Source of the DNA: Paramecium pentaurelia
Lineage: Eukaryota; Ciliophora; Oligohymenophorea; Peniculida; Parameciidae
Length of the DNA stretch: 64,000 nt
Assembly: GCA_905183005.1 (NCBI GenBank)
Contig: CAJJDO010000091.1
Coordinates: 124,001-188,000, forward strand
Reading direction: 5' to 3'
The position numbers were made by a program, and so were the translations under genes. The notes under the pieces were generated by a model. The model saw nothing but the letters and a program-made list of their open reading frames with translations. It was not told where the DNA came from and ran no database searches. Shown here in pieces: positions 48,685 through 61,477 of this stretch; positions within the stretch are counted from its first letter, which is position 1; the number at the start of each line of letters is the position of its first letter.

Positions 48685-49374
48685 TCATATGATAATTCTA
48701 GAATAAACAGAGATATTACTCAGCTACTTCTGAATACTTAACTCTGAAGATGTTTTAATAGAACTTTCAAGTCTAGCTTCATATTTGCTAATTAGATTTA
48801 TGTATTGATCAAATATCCTTTCGAATCTTTCAATACATGACCAAAAATCAATTATCCATAAACATATTGGTGAGGTTTCACTTGTAATTTGATTCCTTAC
48901 TATTTCTATTAATCGATCAAGTTGGATTTCAGAATCAGTGAGAATAGTTGGAATTTGAAAAACTGGTTCCCTTCCAATTAATTTGGTTAATGTGTTCAAC
49001 TCTTTAATTGATATAACATTTAAATGTTAAACAGTAGCACTTTTTATGATATGCTTGGATACAGTAGAGGATCGATATTGGAACTAAGTTATTATTTGAG
49101 GAGACTCTTCTTTGCTGATCCAATTTGAGAAATGGGAATAGTATTAGTAGGTTGATACTCATTCTTTAATAGAAGCTCTCTCCAAATCTCATGGTACTTC
49201 TCATAAGATACTTTGAGTGTATGAAATTCTGAAGTAGCATGCTAAAAGCACTCTTACCAACTGTCTTACTTGTAATTATTATTCTAGAGTAAGAAGTTCT
49301 GATGCTTCATTAATTTTAGACTAATTATATGACTACAAGAGTTGATTCAACTTGAGTATACTTTCTTAAAGCAT
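48685..49374 (-). CDS. Helical coiled-coil protein, unknown
   Basis: Introns of 28 and 23 nt give 212 aa. Mostly helical: MLQESILKLNQLLQSYNQ, then HATSEFHTLKVSYEKYHEIW, an ordered middle (ISIKELNTLTKLIGREPVFQ) and a Trp-rich block (LWIIDFWSCIERFERIF). It ends beyond a TAG that is Gln here. Start codon is 22 bp from the divergent phosphatase-like gene. Not recognised. Confidence 0.6.
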
Positions 49375-49396
49375 ATATAATAAATATATATTTTTA

Positions 49397-50371
49397 ATGT
49401 AATTGCCCACTCGTATCATTGATGGTCTTTACCTTGGAGATTAGGGTGCAGCCCATGTAAATGTGATCTAAAACATGAGGATTTAGAGTTCTTGGTGACT
49501 AACAAGATAACCAAGATAATTAATTGTGCTGCCAAACATATTCCTAACCATTGGGAATCCATCGGCATTGAATATTTGTCTTATTAGTGGTTAGAAAGTG
49601 AAACACAATTTGTATTTGACCATTCCCGCTGTTTCGCCTTCATTAATGATGCCCTTGAAGAAGGAGAAGCTGTTTTAGTTCATTCTATTAGAGCATTAAA
49701 TCGCTCAGTTTTTGTAGTTGTTGTATTTTTAATGCGCAAGTATGCACTCTTAATTTTACTCCTAGATTTAAATGGACATTATAAAAGACTTTACAATATA
49801 TACACAATCTAAAAAACGATTTCGAAATTAAATCTAATGTTTTTCAATAACTACTCAATTATGAAAAGTGGCTTCATGTCTCAAAGCTTAGTTAAAATTG
49901 GGATATTGCTCATAATGAGGATGAGATATTAGCAAGAAACACATATCTAAATAGTTAACGTACCTATTCAAATGAGTCAAAGAGAAAGAAAGAAATTGGT
50001 CTTAAAAAAGTTTAATGGAAATAAAACCTAGTGTCTTAATTCATTCCGCCCTATTATTAGATGTAAATATTTTTGAACTATTAAATGAAAGTGAATTCAA
50101 AAAATTCAGCACTCCATAACCTAAAATGCAATATTCATACATGCCTATCAAATTGAGGGTTTAACCCTCTGATAATAATTGGATGAATAAAAAATATACT
50201 TTAAATTAAATTGTTGATGAATAATTATAAAGAAAATTGAATCTATTTAGTATAAAATCAGATAGATAATCAATAAAACCACTTCCTAGACCAGGTACAG
50301 CACCTTCGAACAGATTGTTAAAAGGTAAAGTCCTAACATCATCTCATAGACTATTAGTTAAATAATAATGA
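49397..50371 (+). CDS. Inactive dual-specificity phosphatase-like protein (STYX type)
   Basis: Introns of 23, 26 and 23 nt give 300 aa. The first about 105 residues are a DSP domain: TRIIDGLYLGDQGAA, ITKIINCAAKHIPNHW and EAVLVHSIRALNRSV. In active enzymes the signature is HCxxGxxR; here the catalytic Cys is Ser (residue 89) and the Gly is Ala, while Arg95 and the following Ser remain. The general-acid Asp is also not evident (QWLESE). So it should bind phosphopeptides without hydrolysing them. The C-terminal about 190 residues are polar, with a basic end (PLPRPGTAPSNRLLKGK). Confidence 0.8.
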
Positions 50372-50504
50372 TTTATGTACATATATATATAAATTAATCT
50401 TTTTTAAATTAATATAATTAGATGGTTCAAATAATATTTTTAAAGAATGATAAAAATATACTTTTAATTTTAGATAATGATTGATATTTTAATACTCATC
50501 ATAC

Positions 50505-51563
50505 TCATAAAGATGGGAAATCTTTGTCATCCAATTGAATTCCTTATTCCTAAAATAATTAATAAGTTATAATACTTATTATCTTTATTGAGGTTTTTTA
50601 TCTTATCTATCATCTCCTCTTCTTTATTTATCTCCTCTTCTTTAATCTCTTGTATTGTTATCTCTATTTTATCTATCATGTTATGGTCTATCTTATCTAT
50701 CTCTCTTATATCCTTTATTTTATCTATCTCCTTATCTATCACCTCTATCTTATCTATTTTCTCTTTCGTTTTTTTCTCCTTTTTCACCTTAAACTTAAGT
50801 TTCACTTTCTTATTATTATTATTATTATTCTTAAACTGGTTCTTATTTATCATATTATCTTCTTTCTCCTCTTCTTTCATTCTTTCTTTCAGGTTCTTAT
50901 ACTTAATTTGTAAAACCCAAATATTCAGCAGCTTAAGTATTAAGCTCACTTCTATAAGGTTATTATTGTCTTGTTTTTTTCTGCTTTTACTCCTATAGTT
51001 TTTTTTCGTCTTCTCTTGTTTTCATAACAAAAAGCTTGTCTTTTTTCAATGCCTCTTCATCAATTTATTTGACTACTTATGGTTTAGTCTCAGTTTTTTT
51101 GAGAACATCTTCAACATTCTAAATTTAAAATTAAAATTAATACAGCCCCTCTTTATTAATAATAATCAGCAAGAGTCTTTTCAGGAGCAGGAGGTTGAAC
51201 TGGTAGTGTTGTTTATTCATTTTATTCTTGTTTTGGTGTATCTTAAGTCTTTTATTCTTTTGCAACATATTTCTCTTCTTTAAGGTCATCTTTGTAATTT
51301 CCCCAATTGTTTCTGCCTCCACCTTCTTTACGTTATTCTTTGCCTCTTCCAGTACCAGATTATCTATCCTTTGGATGTGGATCAGAAGGAACACCTTTTT
51401 GTTTAGGAGCGGGATTATCATGTTTAGTATTTTCTTTTTGTACTTACTCAACTGGGATAATCTATTCCTTATTGTTATTATTTTTCTTAGACTTTTTCTA
51501 TTATTATTCTGGGACTTCTTCTGTGTCAGAGAAGTTGAGTACGTTGAATAAATTATTGCTCAT
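50505..51563 (-). CDS. SERBP1/HABP4/Stm1-like ribosome-binding protein
   Basis: Introns of 25 and 26 nt give 335 aa. The N-terminal MSNNLFNVLNFSDTEEVP and the central KDRQSGTGRGKEQRKEGGGR with NNWGNYKD match the family's 'RHSGTGRGKE..KGG.G..NWG' box. The end LDDKDFPSL matches SERBP1/Stm1 tails. Between them are D-R-Q and R-R-G repeats, a TAA-coded Q run and K/E/Q-rich segments, all disordered. The family binds mRNA and idle 80S ribosomes. On the opposite strand the low-complexity gives long meaningless ORFs. Confidence 0.85.
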
Positions 51564-51944
51564 AAAGATTTGAAAAATTATTTAATGTTTTCACCTTAAT
51601 TACCAAGAATTAAATTAATTTGCTATATAATATATATTTTAATATTAAAATTTTTGAATTGTAAAAAACTTTTATTAATATTTAATGATAAGTATCAGAA
51701 ATGCTTTCTCATAGAAATTACTAAAATATCAATATATTGAAAAATTTGGAACCCCTCCAATCCAGTATTATATCTCATCAAATGATTAAAAAGATATCTA
51801 TTATATTTATACTATTATATCAAATTTTGAATAATTGATATAAACTTTATAGATAAAGCAATCTAATTGACTTATTCAACCTTATTATAATAAAACCAAT
51901 TTGAAAATAATATAATTTGTCTCTCCTATTAAATAAATTAAATT
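51564..51944. other. Intergenic, nothing seen
   Basis: AT-rich divergent spacer. Confidence 0.5.
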
Positions 51945-52295
51945 ATGGGTTGTTGTTAACAGATACCTTTCAAAGAAAAAGAATCATAGATAGTAGGATA
52001 GATCTCTATTAAAGAAGAATTTTCTCCAAAAGCACTACAAATTCAACCACTCTCCTTAAATTTAATAAAAGGGGATGTAGATAGTATAGAGCTTCAAGAA
52101 AAGGTGGAAAGACTTGGGAGCACATGTGTTGATAATGTATTAAATGAGAAACAACACAGCAAATTGGAAAACGAGGTGAATGATTAATTTAAGGATGAAG
52201 TTATTATTAATTTGCGATAAACTTCAAATCCACTATAATTGATTAGAGATGGCAGTAGCAAAAATCTAAACAAAAAATTTATAGGAATGTTATGA
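51945..52295 (+). CDS. Small lipid-anchored protein, SKNLNKKF family member 2
   Basis: Single exon, 116 aa. MGCCQQIP start (Gly2 and two Cys, for myristoyl plus palmitoyl). The middle is mixed with some acidic segments (DVDSIELQEKVERLG). The C-terminus is GSSKNLNKKFIGML. It shares the MG..CC head and the SKNLNKKF-[LI]-x-ML end with the gene at 24083-24343. No known domain. Confidence 0.7.
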
Positions 52296-52980
52296 ATTTT
52301 CAAAATAATTCATATTAAGAAACTAAATGACTTAATTATTGCTACATTAAAAGACATATTAATATATAAAAAGTGTACTTAGATTTCAATATTAGAATAC
52401 AAATATTATTATCTTCAACCCTATTTTAATGTTTTTAATATAATAATAAATCTTAAATGTTATAGTATCCACTACAAGATTTGTTTGATAGTAATGATTA
52501 AAGTTAAAACTCCATACTTTATAAAAAAACATAAATATAAGTAATCAGATTTAATATAAATAATAACATAAATTTATTTTCTATCTCTTCTTGATTCTTA
52601 ATTAAAGTATTATTAATATGGATCCAAATATGATTAAATTATTAATACATAAAATATAGATGGTATCATAAAAGACTTTTTATGATGAATTAACATTTTG
52701 AGTATCAAAAATGTTCTATGAATAAAATGATATTGAGATTATTTATTATTTATATAATTGATAACTAAAAGTAATAGATAATACAACCAAAATATAGTAA
52801 ATGTTTATCATAAGATATACTATATAAATTAATTAAAAATAGCTATCATAATGAGTCATTATAGATTTGAGATCTGGGACATCATTAGCAAGTCTACATA
52901 GACATAAATCTCATTATCTTGAAATACTATGATTATACTAATAATATAAAAATATACTCAAATTAAATTAACAGAAACAT
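52296..52980. other. Intergenic, nothing seen
   Basis: AT-rich spacer. Confidence 0.5.
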
Positions 52981-54084
52981 ATGAGTATTAACCCAACCAA
53001 TTTTAGTGATCATTAACGTCATGGAAGCAAAGATTCATATTCCAAAATACATACTCCAATCAAAAGAAAATTGTCTGAATATGTAATTTAGAAATAAAGC
53101 TCTTATGCATAAATACACAAACCTGAAAGACAAAAACAAAAATCAACCCCAGATATATTATAATTACTTAAGAAATATTAAAAATGTCATACTAATTAAT
53201 CTTAACATCAACCTCCACAATAAAAGGATAATGTGAGCAATTAAGAAATAAAAAAACATAAAACAGTTCACAATAATGATGCGTCACCTATTAGAGTTAG
53301 TTAAGAAGCTTTGCCTTTAAAGAACATTGTTATTAATAGAAAGAGACCAAGTGTTAGTGATAGAGATACAACTCTTCTTAAGTTGTAAGAATTAAAAAAG
53401 AAAATTTAAGAAAAAGTTCCTAATCCTCTAGAAATTTTAGGACCAGAAACTAATCCTATTTCAAACAGAATTACATTTTAAGCATCACTTTAAACTGAAG
53501 AATCTAAACTAATTTAAAAAACAGTTGATACACCTGGAACTGCTTAATTTATGTAATCTAATAGAGATGATAATATATAAGAACCAAGGAATCCCTTTGA
53601 AAGAAATAACTCTTTTTAAGATATATAAATAATGGATAATTAAATTTCACTTTAAAAAAATCTTGACTTTTTTTTTGGAAAAAGAAAACCTTCCTGTTGT
53701 GAGGATAATTTTAAACCTGTTCAAAAAACATAATAACTTGCTAAACCATACTTTGAATCAAATAAAGGGGAAGATATACAAAATAATAACTTTACTAATA
53801 GACTTGAATGTAGAAAAATAATGATTATATTGGACTAAGATAAAGAAAAAATATTAGATTAAATAGCTTTGAATCCTATTGAAATTCATAATTCTCCAAC
53901 TAGTAGTGTTTGGGATAAAGCATTAAAAATTGATAGATTAGATGAATAATTAGGAAAATAAAAAACTGAAGAATCTTTAAGCATTAAATGTTAACAAATT
54001 AGATCAAAAAGAGGAAGTATAAAAAATGAAAATACACCTTATTGGAAATTGAGAGATTTAGAATTAAAGAAGAAAAATAAATGA
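52981..54084 (+). CDS. Basic Ser/Gln-rich protein, unknown
   Basis: Single exon, 367 aa. Rich in K, Q, N, S and P with scattered short helices (LLKLQELKKKIQEKV). The C-terminus is KLRDLELKKKNK. Repeated S/T-P sites (TPIKRK, ASPIRV, NSPTSS) could be phosphorylated. Probably disordered scaffold; no domain recognised. Confidence 0.6.
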
Positions 54085-54440
54085 TTTTTAATACTTAAAT
54101 TCTGTTCATACATTATTAAATTAATTATTTTTAAATCATCTTTAGGTTTCTCTATGCTTATTTAAAAAAGAATACTTTGTTATATAAATGATTTGTAAAT
54201 TTAATCCATTTTACATGAAATTATCTTTTGAATATATGTAACTCATTATAAATTACAATATATTCTATTTTACATTTCCATATTATGGATCTTTTAGATA
54301 ATTTTTAAAATTTAACAATTTGAAGTTGCTTATCATCTAAAAAATGTAATAATTTAAGTAAATTATTAATTTAATTAGTATCAAGAATTGTTAATTCAAT
54401 AGTTAAATTATTAGATTTATAAAAATTATACAAAAGATAT
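54085..54440. other. Spacer with open minus-strand frame
   Basis: On the minus strand a frame without TGA continues past the kinase stop (one base out of frame) for about 115 codons, with LLKLLHFLDDKQLQIVKF. In this code such openings occur by chance, and there is no ATG. Confidence 0.3.
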
Positions 54441-55791
54441 TCATTTAAATTTAACATTAGATTTTTCAAACTCTATGGTTGTTTAAATTGGATTAAAGGT
54501 TTTTTAATAAAAAGTAAATTTTGAAGGACTTGCTTCACCTTTTGGACTATTCTTTGAATGAATAATTTGTGGTAATTTTATTTTAGGTTTTTCTGAACTC
54601 TAAAATAAAAAATAATACTCACATCTCTACTACTTCTAATGCTTGAATTTAAACAAGGTATTTAGAGAATTTTTGGTTTTTTGGGACTCTTTTGTTTTGA
54701 AAAAAAACGCTTAGATGAAGGTAAAACTATGGCTCTAATAGCTTTTTCACTATTTTATTTAATAAATTGTAGAAAAACAAACAATTTTAAAAACTAGATT
54801 ATATTAATTAAATTGTAATACTTTAGTGAATATTAATATTCCTTTGTATGCTTGGAATATTTCTTTACTTGTCATAATTTATGTTTCTGATGATTAAGAA
54901 GTTATCCATGGATGTAATAATGCTTATTCAGCAGTTATTCTTGCTTCAGGTTCAAAAGCAGCAGTTTTTTCAAAAAAAGAAATAGCAGCTCTTTCAAATA
55001 TAAAATTATACTTAGACATACCGCTATAATCTATTTTTTATGGTACAGACATTTATTTAATATATTATTCTTTTATTAAATTAGTCTAAAAGGGATGACA
55101 ATTTTTTAATAATTAATATTAAATGATGCCGCAACTCCAAATATCAATTGATTTAAAGTATTCCTTTTTCATTAGAATTTCTGGAGCCATATATATTAAT
55201 GTTCCACAATTTTAATGTGTAGTTATTTACTAGGTAGTCATGTAACTTAGGCCAAAGTCTATCAAAGTGAGATTAAGGTTCTTATCAACAATGATGTTAT
55301 CTACTTTCAACAACCGATCTTACCTGGTTTTATATCTCTATGAATAATACGATTGGAATGTAGATAGCTCAGTACATCAACCAATTAGCGAATTAATGTT
55401 ATGCATTCTTATTCTGAAAATCTGATATTGTTATCATCAATGAATTATTAAAGAGTATTTCCTTCTATGAATGACAATATAAAATAGAGTCTTCTTTTTG
55501 ATTCGAAAGTCTTATAATATTGTACTATTTTAGGATGTTTCAATTAACTTAAAATTGAGGCTTCTTATTATAGCTTTTCTGTGTAACCTTTCATTTTATC
55601 AACTATCTGCCTAATATCATAATAAAATATATCACCTTAATAGCAAAAAATTCACCATCATGAAAAACCTTGAATACACTACTGAATGCACCTTGACCAA
55701 GAAATTAAACAATCCTATACTAAGCTAACAATTTGGCTACAAATTTTGGATTCTCATTTGAAACAAAAAGGTCATAAACTATAGTATTCAT
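54441..55791 (-). CDS. Serine/threonine kinase (CAMK-like)
   Basis: Introns of 29, 20, 28 and 23 nt give 416 aa. Kinase domain at about residues 22-275: LGQGAFSSVFKV, FAIK, HRDIKP (with an inserted V before DN), IDFGLSYM, NCGTLIYMAPEIL, SIDIWSCGIIQYQLL and a C-lobe end ARITAEQALLHPWI. No EF-hands follow, so it is not a CDPK. The tail of about 125 aa is basic and Ser/Pro-rich. The exact class is uncertain. Confidence 0.82.
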
Positions 55792-56430
55792 AATATATAT
55801 AATATGGTTTAAATTATTATTAATTTTGGGATTTAATTTAAGTATTAAAGTAATTTACTGTGTATTTATGTTAACAAATAATTCATATTTTAGTAATGAA
55901 CTATATTTAATTATTTATATATATATTCAACAAATTTCATGACTTCACCTTTATTTCTTAATATAAATAATTAATTCTTTTATAATTTTCACATATAAAA
56001 CCTTGAATATTATTATTACAATTCTAATTTTATTCATATTTTTTTAGCTAATTTTATTAATAAATCTTAATATGATGTTTATAAATCAAATATTTATTAT
56101 TTTTAAAAGACATTAAGGTTATTTATATAAAAATAAAGAAATTCATAAATAATTTTTACTCATCTTTCTTATTTGGATTCATATTTAAGATTATTGTTTG
56201 AGGTTATATGTAATTAAAAGATAAATATTGTAAACTATTAAAATAGAAATATATTTAATATTCAATATTCTATTTTAGTATATAAATTTATTAAAAATAG
56301 GATTACTTAGTAAAATAAAATAATCTAAAAGTGTGTTAAATATATTCCAAATTATGTTTTATTTAAATTAAATATGTAACATAATGTTTCATATCTAAAA
56401 CCTGATGATTATTTAATTTATTAAAATAAA
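55792..56430. other. Intergenic, nothing seen
   Basis: AT-rich spacer. Confidence 0.5.
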
Positions 56431-57719
56431 TCACTTAAGTAACATGTATGTTTATAATTTCTAATTATTCCAAGTGATTAAATAAATTCCACAATTTGAT
56501 ATAGTTCCAAATAATTCAATAGAATCGAAATCTAATTTTTGTTACAATAAATAATTTCCTTTATTTAATTCTTTTATTATATAAATATATTTATTCTGTT
56601 TTATTACTATCACATCTTAAGCTTAATTATATTAAATTGGAAATTAATACCAATCTTTATCTGAGTCAGTTTCCTGAATTATTGTTTCTTATATTGTATC
56701 ATTTTATAATTATAATTCAATCAAAGCTTACCTTTAGGCCAAAAGTATTCTTTCATCATCTAAAAAGATAATACGACAAGCAAATTTATTTCTCTTTATT
56801 AATTTAAACATAGTCAATCCTCCATCATAACCTATATTCAAAATCAAAATTAATTCATCCTTAGTACAAGCTACTAATCTATTTTCAGATTTATTAAAAC
56901 TAACTTAATAGACAAAATTTTGACTTTTCTTAATTTCATTTATCAAAAAGATCTAGCCTCTAATAAAATCTAGTTTATATGCTTGTATGAAACCTTATTA
57001 ATTACCAGTAATTAATAAATTTTCAGCTTTATTAAATGTCATACAATTTATAGGGCTATTTGCATAAATATTAAATCTGGTTTCCCATTTATCATAAGAT
57101 GATTCTACCCACATAAAAATCTATTCTCCTGCTGAAACTAAAGAATTTGATTTTTAGAGAATAATAAACAATTTACATCATTCACATGACCTTTTAGTTA
57201 TGCAATTTTATCTGTAATTTCACTATTAAATTTTAAAATTTCAATTTCATTATTTTATGTAATTGCTATAAGAGTATCATTTTTATTGAAAGCTAAATGT
57301 TTACATTGTGCTTTCTTCTAAATTTCTCTTGTAAGATAATATTATGATATATCATTTGATTCTATGAGTTCATCTATTTATTCTTCAGATTTAATTCCAC
57401 ATTATATCATATATACCCATTTAAGATAATAATAAGCATATTTTAACATTAAAGGATAATTATGTTCTTCAATATTGGTTATTTTTGAATCAACTTATAG
57501 AAAGCTTTACTAAGAATTTAATTGAGTTTATTCTGTATAATTCATTTCTTATTGGTCATCCCAAAATTATTAATCATTAATATTATATAGTGAAAATGAA
57601 GAAGTAGATTTTGATTTATTTTTTATTGAGTCTTGTTCATATTTAAATTTCTTACTTTCTCTTTTGAGTTATGTTAAGATTTTAAATATATTTTCTTTGT
57701 CTATTTTATTACTATTCAT
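56431..57719 (-). CDS. WD40-repeat protein with a one-base frameshift
   Basis: No introns needed; the frame starts MNSNKIDKENIFKI and has polar, helical residues to about 150. WD-like units follow: LAFNKNDTLIAITQNNEIEIL, LKGHVNDVNCLLFS, SLVSAGEQIFMWV, CMTFNKAENLLITG and SFNKSENRLVACT. Between LLFS and SLVS the frame must move by one base. A run of five A on the minus strand (57155-57151) would read through as LLFSKKSNSLVSAG with a sixth A, and 1289 nt plus one is a multiple of three (429 aa). A sequencing deletion in this homopolymer is the simplest reading. Confidence 0.72.
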
Positions 57720-58652
57720 TATTAAAATGAAATATATATAATTATAACTAATACTTTCTTTTAATTAAATAGAAATTTTATTATTAATATCAAAAATAGT
57801 ATAATAAGCATGATATTAAATAAATATAATTAGAAATTATAAATACAAAATAATTTCTATATTAATCTATTCTAATAATTATGATTATATTATTTAATGT
57901 TTAATTAAGGTTTATTATTATTTAAATAGTTATGTAATACTCATTAAGATAACAATAAATTATGACAATAACTTAATAAATATTATAAATTAATAAACAT
58001 TAATTGTATTGATTCATTAATAAGAATTAGTTTATTTTACATAAACCTTTTCACTTAAATTGGATGTATATGATTCCCTAACTCTTGATAGTTTATTTAT
58101 TAAACAAACTATTTTAAATTACATAATTAGAAGTAGATTTATATTGTAGATTAAAATTATCATATTTTATATATATCAAATACTTTATCTAATAATAGTG
58201 TTTGGTAATTAGTATTATGAAGCAATTTCTTAACTAAAAACACTAATACAGATATTTTCAAATAAGAACTCTTTTAAATTTTTTAAATAAAAAATTATTC
58301 CTTTTATTATTAACAAATTCTATAGAAATTGAAAGTAATCTAAATATATATATTTTGATATATCTATAAAATTATGATCCAAGAAAGTTAGTTAAAGTAC
58401 TTTTAAAATAAATGTATATATATTGAAATATAGTAATTAATATATTTTTGAGAATATATATTTAAAAACCAATTGGTTTCCATTATTCTTCTATCAGAGT
58501 ATAAATGAATTTTGAAAAATGATTATTGTAAAATATTTCATCATTATTTATAAAATGCATACATGATTTATATCCTTGAATAATTATTATAAAAAAATGA
58601 TGTATTTAAGTGATTATTAATGTTGAGTGATGCCTAAAATAAATTTTTAATT
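57720..58652. other. Intergenic, nothing seen
   Basis: The longest spacer (933 bp), extremely AT-rich, between divergent genes. No gene or RNA recognised. Confidence 0.5.
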
Positions 58653-61444
58653 ATGATAAGATTCACTTCCAGATTCAGGTTCGGAGCTAGAGCTAATCCA
58701 TACATTAAGGCTTAGAAAACATTAAAGGTTGATGGAAAGGAGTATAAGTTCTTTAGTTTACCAGCTTTGGGGGATTCAAAATTAAGTAAGTTTGAGATAT
58801 ATATTTTATAGATCATTTACCTTATTCAATCAGAGTATTATTAGAATCAGCTGTGCGTAATTGTGATGAGTTTGCAGTGACATAAAAGGATGTGTAAAAT
58901 ATCTTGAATTGGGAGACAAATGCACCAAAATAAATTGAGATTCCATTCAAGCCAGCACGTGTCATTTTACAAGATTTTACAGGAGTGCCAGCAGTTGTAG
59001 ATTTAGCTGCAATGAGAGATGCAATGAAGAGACTAGGTGGAGATCCATAAAAGATTAATCCATTGTGCCCAGTTGACTTAGTTATTGATCATTCAGTTTA
59101 AGCAGATGTATCAAGAGTACCAAGAGCTTTTGAAGAGAATGAGAAGATTGAATTCACACGTAACTATGAGCGTTTTGAATTCTTAAAATGGGGATCAACA
59201 GCCTTCAAGAACTTCTTAATAGTTCCACCAGGATCAGGAATTGTTCATTAAGTGAATTTGGAATACTTAGCACGTGTTGTAATGGAAGAATAAGGATATT
59301 TGTTTCCAGATTCAGTTGTAGGAACAGATTCTCATACAACAATGATTAATGGTTTAGGAGTAACAGGATGGGGAGTTGGTGGTATTGAAGCAGAAGCAGT
59401 TATGCTTGGATAAACAATATCAATGGTCTTACCTGAAGTTGTAGGTTTTAGATTACATGGAAAATTGCCATCAAATGTAACAGCCACTGATCTAGTACTT
59501 ACATGCACATAAATGTTAAGAAAGAGAGGTGTTGTTGGTAAATTTGTTGAATTCTTTGGACCAGGAGTTGAAACATTGTCTCTAGCTGATAGAGCAACTA
59601 TTGCTAATATGGCTCCAGAATATGGTGCCACAATGGGATATTTCCCTATTGATCATAAAACTATTGATTACTTGAATTTAACAGGTAGACCAGAAACAAA
59701 AGTTAGATAAATTGAAGCTTATCTTAGAGAATAAGGTTTATTCCGTGATTATAAGAGTGGAAATGATCCTCACTTTTCTGGTGATGTTTTAGATTTGGAT
59801 CTTGCTTCAGTATAACCATCACTTTCAGGACCAAAGAGACCTCATGATAGAGTGCCATTAGGTGAAATGAAGAAAGATTGGAGTTCTTGTCTTAACAATA
59901 AGGTAGGATTCAAAGGATTTGGTATTCCATAAGAAAAATAAGCAGATGTTGTAGAATTCACATATCAAGGATAGAAATATTCTCTTTAACATGGAAGTGT
60001 TGTTATTGCTGCTATTACATCATGCACTAATACAAGTAATCCAGAAAGTATGATTGGTGCTGGTCTTTTGGCTAAGAATGCAGTTGAAAAAGGTTTGAAA
60101 GTTAAACCATACATTAAAACAACTCTCTCTCCAGGATCTAATGTTGTTACTAAATATTTTGAAGAATCAGGTGTCAACAAATATCTTGATCAATTGGGTT
60201 TCACTACTGCTGGTTATGGTTGTATGACTTGCATTGGTAACTCTGGAGAATTAGATAATGAGGTTGCAGATGCCATTAAAAATAAAGATTTAGTTGCTGC
60301 TGCTGTCCTATCAGGAAATCGTAATTTTGAAGCCAGAATCCATTAATAAGTTAGAGCAAATTATCTTGCATCTCCACCATTGGTTGTTGCTTATGCATTA
60401 GCTGGTACTGTCAACATTGATTTTGATACAACACCAATTGGAACTGATAAAAATGGAAAACCTGTATTTTTGAAAGATATCTGGCCAAGCAGAGAATAAT
60501 GTAGTAAGGCTGTTGAATAAGCACTTAAACCATAAATGTTTAGAGAAATTTACTCAAAAATTGCTTAAGGAACAGAAAGATGGAATTAATTGAAAGTCAA
60601 TAAGACTGATCTTTATTAATGGAAACCAGAATCAACTTACATTCATAACCCACCATTCTTCTAAACAACTGAATTGAATCCAAAACCAGTTTAACCAATT
60701 AAGAATGCTTATTGTCTTTTGAATTTAGGTGATTTTATCACAACAGATCATATCTCACCAGCAGGTTCAATTGCTGAAAATTCTCCAGCAGGTCGTTATC
60801 TTAAAAGCAAAGGTGTTTCTAAGAAGGATTTCAATACTTATGGTGCCAGAAGAGGAAATGATGAAATCATGGCTAGAGGTACTTTTGCTAATACTCGTAT
60901 CATCAACAAATTGGTTAGTAAAGTTGGACCTTAAACAGTATATGTTCCAACAGGAGATGTGATGGATGTTTTTGATGCAGCTGATAGACATATGAAAGAA
61001 GGAAATCAAACTATTGTTTTAGCTGGTTAAGAATATGGTTCAGGAAGTAGTAGAGATTGGGCAGCAAAGTAATAAATTTTTTAATATTTTATAGAGGACC
61101 ATATTTATAAGGTGTTAAATGTGTTATTGCATAATCATTTGAAAGAATTCATAGATCTAATTTAGTTGGAATGGGTATCTTACCACTTGAATTCTTATAA
61201 GGTGAAAATGCTGATACTCTTGGATTAACTGGAAAAGAATAATTCACTATCAATGTTAACGAAAGTAATTTAACTCTTGGTTAAACATACACTGTTGAAA
61301 CATGTAATATTTTATATTCTATAATCTCTAGCAACTGGTAAGAAATTCTAAGCAAAATCTAGATTAGACACTGAGGTAGAAATTGAATATTATAAACATG
61401 GAGGAATCTTATAATATGTGTTAAGAAAACTCGTCAAAGCATGA
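58653..61444 (+). CDS. ACO1: Aconitase (IRP1/AcnA type), probably mitochondrial
   Basis: Introns of 26, 26 and 28 nt give 903 aa. A basic amphipathic start (MIRFTSRFRFGARANPYIK) looks like a mitochondrial presequence, unlike cytosolic IRP1. Fe-S ligands are present: Cys in ITSCTNTSNP and two in GYGCMTCIGNSG. Substrate motifs include VGTDSHTTMINGLGV, LGDFITTDHISPAGSI and GQEYGSGSSRDWAAK. The long form without a hinge rearrangement matches the AcnA/IRP1 family. It isomerises citrate and isocitrate in the TCA cycle. It converges on the prohibitin gene with 33 bp between stops. Confidence 0.95.
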
Positions 61445-61477
61445 TATATATGCATTCAAATAATATAAATTACATTC

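Noticed and set aside
50588..50998. Plus-strand ORFs rich in Ser/Leu/Ile opposite the SERBP1-like gene
   Set aside because: They are the complement of K/E/R/Q-rich low-complexity coding sequence and have no domain or start context.
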